Notes under the pieces: generated by a model
Seen by the model: the letters and a program-made list of their open reading frames with translations, nothing else
What the model was told of the DNA's origin: nothing
Databases searched by the model: none
Source: Candidatus Methanomethylicus sp.
Lineage (GTDB): Archaea > Thermoproteota > Methanomethylicia > Methanomethylicales > Methanomethylicaceae
DNA length: 10,650 nucleotides
Assembly: GCA_028683025.1 (NCBI GenBank)
Contig: JAJRAB010000040.1
Coordinates: 1-10,650, forward strand
Direction: 5' to 3'
Shown: one piece after another, positions 7,106 to 10,650 of the stretch
Numbering within the stretch: the stretch's first letter is position 1
Layout: each line of letters begins with the position of its first letter
Position numbers and translations under genes: made by a program

Positions 7106-8027
7106 TTTGCACGAGCATGTCGAAGACCTTGTTTGCCCTGAATGCGGGGCAAGAACTCTTGTTAGAGATTATGAGCGGGCTGAGGTTACCTGCACCGGCT
7201 GTGGTCTTGTCCTCGGGGACAAACTTCTGGATCCCGGGCCTGAATGGCGTGCATTTGACAGCGATCAGCGTGACAAGCGTTCGAGAGCAGGCGCGCCTGT
7301 AACATTGACCATACATGACAAAGGCCTTTCAACCATGATCGATTGGAGGGACAAGGATAGTTATGGCAAATCCCTAACATCCAAAAAGCGGGCTCAAATT
7401 TATCGCCTCCGCAAATGGCAGCGCCGGATAAGGGTCTCGGATGCATCAGAACGGAATTTGGCTTTTGCACTTTCCGAACTGGAACGCATGGCATCCCAAT
7501 TGGGGCTTTCGAGAAACATTAGGGAAGCATCAGCCCTGCTCTATCGAAAGGCAGTCGAGAGCCAGCTCATACGTGGGAGGTCCATCGAGAGCATGACCGG
7601 AGCAGCCCTTTACGCCGCATGCAGGAAATACAATGTCCCCCTCACCCTGGATGAAGTAGCCTCGGTTTCAAGGGCAAACAAAAAGGAAATTGCCCGCAGT
7701 TATAGATTCATCTCCAGCGAACTCACAATCAGAGTAATGCCAACAGATCCAATAAATTATGTTCCACGCCTGATAACAAAGCTGAACCTTGACGGAACTG
7801 TCCAAAGAAAATCTGTCGAAATAATAAAATTTGCCAGTAGTGAAGGGCTAACTTCTGGGCGCGGTCCAACTGGAGTTGCTGCAGCTGCAGTTTACATAGC
7901 CAGCGTCCTTCTTGAAAGGAAGCGGACACAAAGGGATATCGCTAATTCAGCTGGAGTCACTGAGGTAACCGTAAGGAACAGGTACAAAGAATTATTAGAA
8001 AAACTTGATCTTGAGATATGTTTATAG
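7086..8027 (+). CDS. tfb: Transcription initiation factor B (TFB, TFIIB homologue)
   Basis: TFB binds the TBP-DNA complex and the BRE beside the TATA box, recruits RNA polymerase and helps open the promoter. The 313-residue protein has an N-terminal zinc ribbon with C17/C20 (CPECG) and C36/C39 (CTGCG). A B-reader/linker region follows (about 53-115, with EWRAFDSDQRDKRSRAGAP). Two cyclin repeats span about 122-210 and 217-310. The second contains the helix-turn-helix TQRDIANSAGVTEVTVRNRY (281-300) that reads the BRE. The frame is open upstream to 6942, but that part is coding for Gar1 in another frame. The ATG at 7086 gives the normal TFB beginning and length, with GAGG at 7071-7074. The TFE-beta-like gene starts 37 bases downstream. 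It is one of possibly several TFBs in the genome and looks complete. Confidence 0.95.
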   Translation: MQRDLTDLHEHVEDLVCPECGARTLVRDYERAEVTCTGCGLVLGDKLLDPGPEWRAFDSDQRDKRSRAGAPVTLTIHDKGLSTMIDWRDKDSYGKSLTSKKRAQIYRLRKWQRRIRVSDASERNLAFALSELERMASQLGLSRNIREASALLYRKAVESQLIRGRSIESMTGAALYAACRKYNVPLTLDEVASVSRANKKEIARSYRFISSELTIRVMPTDPINYVPRLITKLNLDGTVQRKSVEIIKFASSEGLTSGRGPTGVAAAAVYIASVLLERKRTQRDIANSAGVTEVTVRNRYKELLEKLDLEICL

Positions 8028-8064
8028 TCCATCATTCTATTTTTGATTATAAGGGTGGCTTGTA

Positions 8065-8472
8065 TTGCCGGAGGAACTTGAAGAGAAGATATTGTCATTG
8101 TTGCAGAACTCACCGGAAGGTTTCCTCCTGCAAAGTGAGCTTTGGAAATCCCTAAAATCAGGCAGCAGGGAAGTATCGCGGTCACTTGCAAAAATGGAAA
8201 GGCGTTCACTTGTCAAGAGGGAGTCTTACCGAGAAGGTGGCCGGAAGACCTACAAAGTAATATTATTGAAGAAAAGACCGAAGATTGATCTTAGCGATGT
8301 GCTTTGGTGTTCGTGTTTCACATGCTCCGACCTCTCCAGATGCGGCATGGGGCAGCCTATAAACCCCGAGATGTGCACAAAATTATCCATGTCTCTTAGG
8401 AACGAGTATAGGAAGATCGAGAAAGAAAATGAGCAGAAGAAGGCGGAATCTGGGAAGGACAAGGATGCCTAA
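8065..8472 (+). CDS. Winged-helix protein with CX2CX5CX10C motif, probable TFE-beta (RPC39/RPC34-like)
   Basis: This 135-residue protein has an N-terminal winged-helix domain (about 1-70: two helices, a recognition helix SGSREVSRSLAKMERRSLV at 32-50, and a wing RESYREGGRKTYKVILL). A cysteine cluster follows: C84-x2-C87-x5-C93-x10-C104, with an extra C82. The tail is a charged helix (110-135). This layout and spacing match what I recall for the Fe-S cluster region of human RPC39 and archaeal TFE-beta, including a Pro-x-x-Cys at the last ligand (INPEMC). TFE-beta pairs with TFE-alpha to help open promoters with TFB. The position directly after tfb supports the call. The start is TTG at 8065 with GGGTGG (8053-8058) upstream. 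A generic redox- or metal-sensing winged-helix regulator is the alternative. Confidence 0.65.
   Translation: MPEELEEKILSLLQNSPEGFLLQSELWKSLKSGSREVSRSLAKMERRSLVKRESYREGGRKTYKVILLKKRPKIDLSDVLWCSCFTCSDLSRCGMGQPINPEMCTKLSMSLRNEYRKIEKENEQKKAESGKDKDA
8452..8459 (+). promoter_or_regulatory. Ribosome binding site that decides the rlmE start
   Basis: The purine-rich GGGAAGGA lies six bases before the ATG at 8465. This supports that codon over the upstream in-frame ATG at 8429, which has no comparable site. The site lies inside the end of the preceding gene, so translation of the two is probably coupled. Confidence 0.55.
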
Positions 8473-9067
8473 CAAGAACCAGGTTCTTGGTGATTACTAC
8501 TATAGGGAGGCCAAACGAGAGGGTTACAGATCAAGATCTGCGCTCAAGCTCAAGGAAATTGCAGATAAATACCGCATTTTCAAGCGCGGATACGCTGTAG
8601 CTGATCTGGGAGCAGCCCCGGGTGGTTGGCTCCAAATTGAACGGGAACTTGTGGGCGAGGAAGGAACAGTTATTGGCATCGATCTCAGCTTCATAAAGCC
8701 CCTTCCCTATGAAAATGTTAAGCTCATAAAGGGGGATGTAACTGATCCTGAAGTCCTTGATAACTTCTTCAAGCTTACAGAAAGAAAAGTGGACATTATC
8801 GTTTCCGATCTGGCTCCAAAATTTTCAGGAGTCCATGATTTAGATCATGCCCGCCAGATTGGGCTTGCCAGAATCGCACTAGACAGTGCCCCAAAGATGT
8901 TGAGAGCAGGGGGAAGCATGGTGATCAAGGTGCTTCAAGGATCGGAATTTAAATTATTTCTTTCAGATGCTAACCGACTCTTCGGGAATGTAAAGATCTA
9001 TAAACCGTCCGCTTCAAGGGATAGCAGCTCAGAAGTGTACCTTATTTGCACAGGCTTTAGGGGTTAA
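8465..9067 (+). CDS. rlmE: FtsJ/RlmE-type 23S rRNA (uridine-2'-O)-methyltransferase
   Basis: The enzyme transfers a methyl group from S-adenosylmethionine to a ribose 2'-OH, in E. coli at U2552 in the A-loop of 23S rRNA. The 200-residue product has the family start DYYYREAKREGYRSRSALKL (10-29), the SAM motif ADLGAAPGGW (46-55) and the acidic GIDLS (71-75). The complete K-D-K-E catalytic tetrad is visible: K28, D115 (SDLAP), K155 (VIKVLQG) and E190 (SSEVYL). The frame extends to an ATG at 8429, but the added residues overlap the previous gene and are unlike the family. The ATG at 8465 is preferred for its ribosome binding site and start. It overlaps the TFE-beta-like gene by eight bases. The target cannot be proved from sequence, but this fold and tetrad make rRNA 2'-O-methylation likely. 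Confidence 0.92.
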   Translation: MPNKNQVLGDYYYREAKREGYRSRSALKLKEIADKYRIFKRGYAVADLGAAPGGWLQIERELVGEEGTVIGIDLSFIKPLPYENVKLIKGDVTDPEVLDNFFKLTERKVDIIVSDLAPKFSGVHDLDHARQIGLARIALDSAPKMLRAGGSMVIKVLQGSEFKLFLSDANRLFGNVKIYKPSASRDSSSEVYLICTGFRG

Positions 9068-9097
9068 TTTGCCGAGCGTACGGTCCATATAGTTGCA

Positions 9098-9107
9098 CTT
9101 TATTAAT
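9098..9107 (+). promoter_or_regulatory. TATA-like element for nop5-fibrillarin
   Basis: The sequence ctttattaat lies in the 72-base gap after rlmE and is centred about 37 bases before the TTG start. Initiation near 9128 would give a leader of about 12 bases including GGTG (9130-9133). A second A/T element, cattaataga, lies at 9111-9120. Confidence 0.4.
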
Positions 9108-9139
9108 GGGCATTAATAGAATTGTGAATGGTGTAGAGC

Positions 9140-10603
9140 TTGAAGTGTTATATCGTTGACAGCTTCATCGGATTCTTTGCGTACGATGAAGGCTTGAAGC
9201 TTGTGGTGTCCCGTGTATTTGAAAATGCTGAGGAGGCTGGAAAGCAGCTTTCCGATCTGGAAAAAACCGGGATATGCACAGAGCTCGAAGTTCTCCTTCA
9301 TGATTTAACTGATATGGGATATGATGAATTCATATTTGAGGATGAGCAAGAGGCTAAAGCGGCTAAGGGTCGATTTCAAGTCTCCTCGGGAGTATTCCAT
9401 CCCAGCGAAGGTGGAAAGGCGTTTAGGGCATCCATAGATGAGGTCTCCCAAGCGGTTGGTATAAAGGGCGATAAGCTGGAAAAGATGCAGAAAGCAGTAT
9501 CGGAGGCACTTGTCAGGGTAAGGGTTAAGGTTGCTTCCGAAAAAAGGGATAGGCTTGTAGCACAGGCCGTCTCAGGTCTAGATGAAATCGACAAAAATGT
9601 TAACATTACAGTTTCAAGGGTGAGAGAATGGTACGGTCTCCACTTCCCAGAGCTTGACACGCTTGTTCCCGATCACAAGCAGTACATGGGACTTGTCTCA
9701 AAGTACGGCTATAAATCAAGTTTGGAAGAGGATGGCGTCAATTCGATCATACAGAATGACAGCAAGGCAAAGGCTGTGTGCGAGGCTGCCAAAGCATCAA
9801 TGGGTGCTGACATTGCAGAACTGGACATGAGGCAGATCAGGGATCTGGCAGAAATTACTCTGAAGACCTATCTGGCGCGGGACGAGATGGAAAAGTATAT
9901 CGATGAAACCATGAAAGAAGTTGCGCCTAATGTCAGGGAGCTTGCAGGGGCCAGTCTAGGAGCAAGGCTCATCGCTCTGGCGGGAAGCCTTGAGAATTTG
10001 GCTAAGAAGCCTGCCAGCACGATTCAGGTTCTTGGGGCAGAAAAGGCATTGTTCAGATCACTAAAGACTGGCGCTCGACCGCCAAAGCACGGGATCATTT
10101 TCCAGCACCAGTACCTGCATAACGCAGAACGGTGGCAAAGGGGAAAAATAGCCCGCGCCCTAGCTGGAAAACTTACGATTGCTGCCAGGGTTGATGCATT
10201 TGGCGGGGAGTATGTTGCAGAGGGGCTTAAGGCCAGTGTCGAAAAAAGGATTGCTGACATCAAGAAAAAATACAGCAAGCCACCGGTGCGCGAGCAGCGC
10301 AGAGATAGGTTTGAGGACCGGCCACGTTTTGACAGGAGGGGCGATCGGGGAGGATTCGACAGGCGGGGCGGTGGATTTGACAGGCGTGGCGGTGGCGGAT
10401 TTAGACGCCACGAAGACCGGGGAAGCCAAGGCTTTGATAGGAGAGGCGGATTCGCTGGAGGTGGCGGCGGTAGCGGTAGCGGTAGCGGTGGCGGTGGCGG
10501 TAGCGGTGGCGGAAAATTCAGCAGCCAGGATAACCGTGACCGCTGGAGTAAGAAGGATAGCTTTGGCGGCAATAGGAAATGGAGGGGCAATAAGAGATGG
10601 TAA
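9140..10603 (+). CDS. nop5: Nop5 (Nop56/58-like) C/D RNP core protein with RGG/glycine-rich tail
   Basis: Nop5 is the scaffold of the archaeal C/D ribonucleoprotein. It binds L7Ae-bound guide RNA and recruits fibrillarin for 2'-O-methylation of rRNA and tRNA. An N-terminal fibrillarin-binding domain (about 1-110) precedes a central coiled-coil NOSIC region (about 115-260). The Nop domain (about 260-365) holds ELAGASLGARLIALAGSLEN, GAEKALFRSLKTGARPPKHG (299-318) and WQRGKIARALAGKLTIAARV (332-351). The last 110 residues are unusual: FDRRG occurs four times (397, 406, 413, 432), a Gly/Ser-only run spans 440-458, and the end is RKWRGNKRW. At 487 residues it is about 80-100 longer than I expect for archaeal Nop5, which usually ends in a lysine-rich stretch. 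The TTG at 9140 is the first codon after an in-frame stop, with GGTG six bases upstream. Fibrillarin starts three codons' length downstream. Confidence 0.95.
   Translation: MKCYIVDSFIGFFAYDEGLKLVVSRVFENAEEAGKQLSDLEKTGICTELEVLLHDLTDMGYDEFIFEDEQEAKAAKGRFQVSSGVFHPSEGGKAFRASIDEVSQAVGIKGDKLEKMQKAVSEALVRVRVKVASEKRDRLVAQAVSGLDEIDKNVNITVSRVREWYGLHFPELDTLVPDHKQYMGLVSKYGYKSSLEEDGVNSIIQNDSKAKAVCEAAKASMGADIAELDMRQIRDLAEITLKTYLARDEMEKYIDETMKEVAPNVRELAGASLGARLIALAGSLENLAKKPASTIQVLGAEKALFRSLKTGARPPKHGIIFQHQYLHNAERWQRGKIARALAGKLTIAARVDAFGGEYVAEGLKASVEKRIADIKKKYSKPPVREQRRDRFEDRPRFDRRGDRGGFDRRGGGFDRRGGGGFRRHEDRGSQGFDRRGGFAGGGGGSGSGSGGGGGSGGGKFSSQDNRDRWSKKDSFGGNRKWRGNKRW
10457..10512 (+). repeat. GGT-GGC/GGT-AGC microsatellite-like repeat inside nop5
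   Basis: About 56 bases consist only of ggt, ggc, ggag and agc units, including three consecutive ggtagc hexamers (10469-10486 region) and runs of ggtggc. They encode the Gly/Ser-only part of the Nop5 tail. All units are multiples of three, so slippage would change tail length without breaking the frame. Confidence 0.7.
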
Positions 10604-10605
10604 AT

Positions 10606-10650
10606 TTGGTTGAACATCCCAAATTCAAGGGCGTATATTATGTTGATACG
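10606..10650 (+). CDS. flpA: Fibrillarin-like rRNA/tRNA 2'-O-methyltransferase, N-terminus only
   Basis: Fifteen codons are visible from a TTG at 10606 to the right edge and read MVEHPKFKGVYYVDT. This is the opening strand of archaeal fibrillarin (compare the MVEVKKHKFPGVY start of Pyrococcus fibrillarin). Its position two bases after the nop5 stop is the standard archaeal nop5-fibrillarin arrangement. Fibrillarin is the catalytic subunit of the C/D ribonucleoprotein and uses S-adenosylmethionine. GATGG (10596-10600), straddling the end of nop5, could be its ribosome binding site, and the tight spacing suggests translational coupling. The methyltransferase domain lies outside the window, so the call rests on the short N-terminus plus context. 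Confidence 0.82.
   Translation, partial: MVEHPKFKGVYYVDT

Noticed and set aside
8429..8464. Basic 12-residue N-terminal extension of RlmE (MSRRRRNLGRTR)
   Set aside because: It overlaps the lysine/glutamate-rich end of the preceding gene, and no ribosome binding site precedes it. The ATG at 8465 has a good one and gives the family start.
10338..10456. Repeated units resembling a short direct-repeat or CRISPR-like array
   Set aside because: The units are imperfect, in frame, and encode FDRRG/RGG motifs of Nop5. There are no spacers of even length.
10024..10617. Long proline/leucine-rich open frame on the minus strand
   Set aside because: It is the antisense shadow of the glycine/arginine-rich nop5 tail, where GGN codons read as CCN. 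It has no family resemblance and no ribosome binding site.

Overview
This window is archaeal chromosome and holds ordinary, densely packed housekeeping genes. Archaeal or archaeal/eukaryotic hallmarks are a transcription factor B (TFB), a Nop5 protein followed by the first codons of fibrillarin, a Gar1-like H/ACA protein, SRP19, ribosomal protein S8e, a DUF373 membrane protein and a COG1340 coiled-coil protein. Intergenic gaps carry AT-rich TATA-like elements and short T-runs rather than bacterial -35/-10 boxes and hairpins. A TFE-beta/RPC39-like protein next to TFB would fit a TACK-type or deep-branching lineage, but I cannot name the taxon from sequence alone. HypA and HypE imply that the organism makes [NiFe] hydrogenase.

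Layout. From 1 to 1851 (+) are a COG1340 coiled-coil protein, cut by the left edge, and a DUF373 membrane protein. From 1866 to 3819 (-) are a cis-prenyltransferase (uppS) and an M24 Xaa-Pro peptidase. From 3886 to 4440 (+) is a DUF84 inosine/xanthosine triphosphatase, whose stop overlaps that of hypE (4437-5459, -). S8e (5563-5949, +) sits between hypE and hypA (5987-6352, -). From 6415 to the right edge everything is on the + strand: SRP19, Gar1, TFB, a TFE-beta-like protein, an RlmE/FtsJ rRNA 2'-O-methyltransferase, Nop5 and fibrillarin (first 15 codons only).

The right half is an information-processing block. It combines promoter-opening factors (TFB, the TFE-beta candidate), protein parts of both RNA-guided modification machines (Gar1 for H/ACA, Nop5 and fibrillarin for C/D), a stand-alone rRNA methyltransferase, SRP19 and S8e. 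Gar1-TFB and TFE-beta-RlmE overlap, and Nop5-fibrillarin are nearly contiguous, so co-transcription and translational coupling are likely. The left half is metabolic and envelope-related: polyprenol carrier synthesis, peptide turnover, nucleotide-pool cleansing and hydrogenase maturation.

There are no mobile elements, CRISPR arrays, tRNA or rRNA genes, and no gene-free stretch above 300 bases. The two most interesting points are an RGG/glycine-rich tail on Nop5, where archaeal homologues usually end in a lysine-rich tail, and a small winged-helix protein with a CX2CX5CX10C motif directly after TFB. I see no undescribed multi-gene system.
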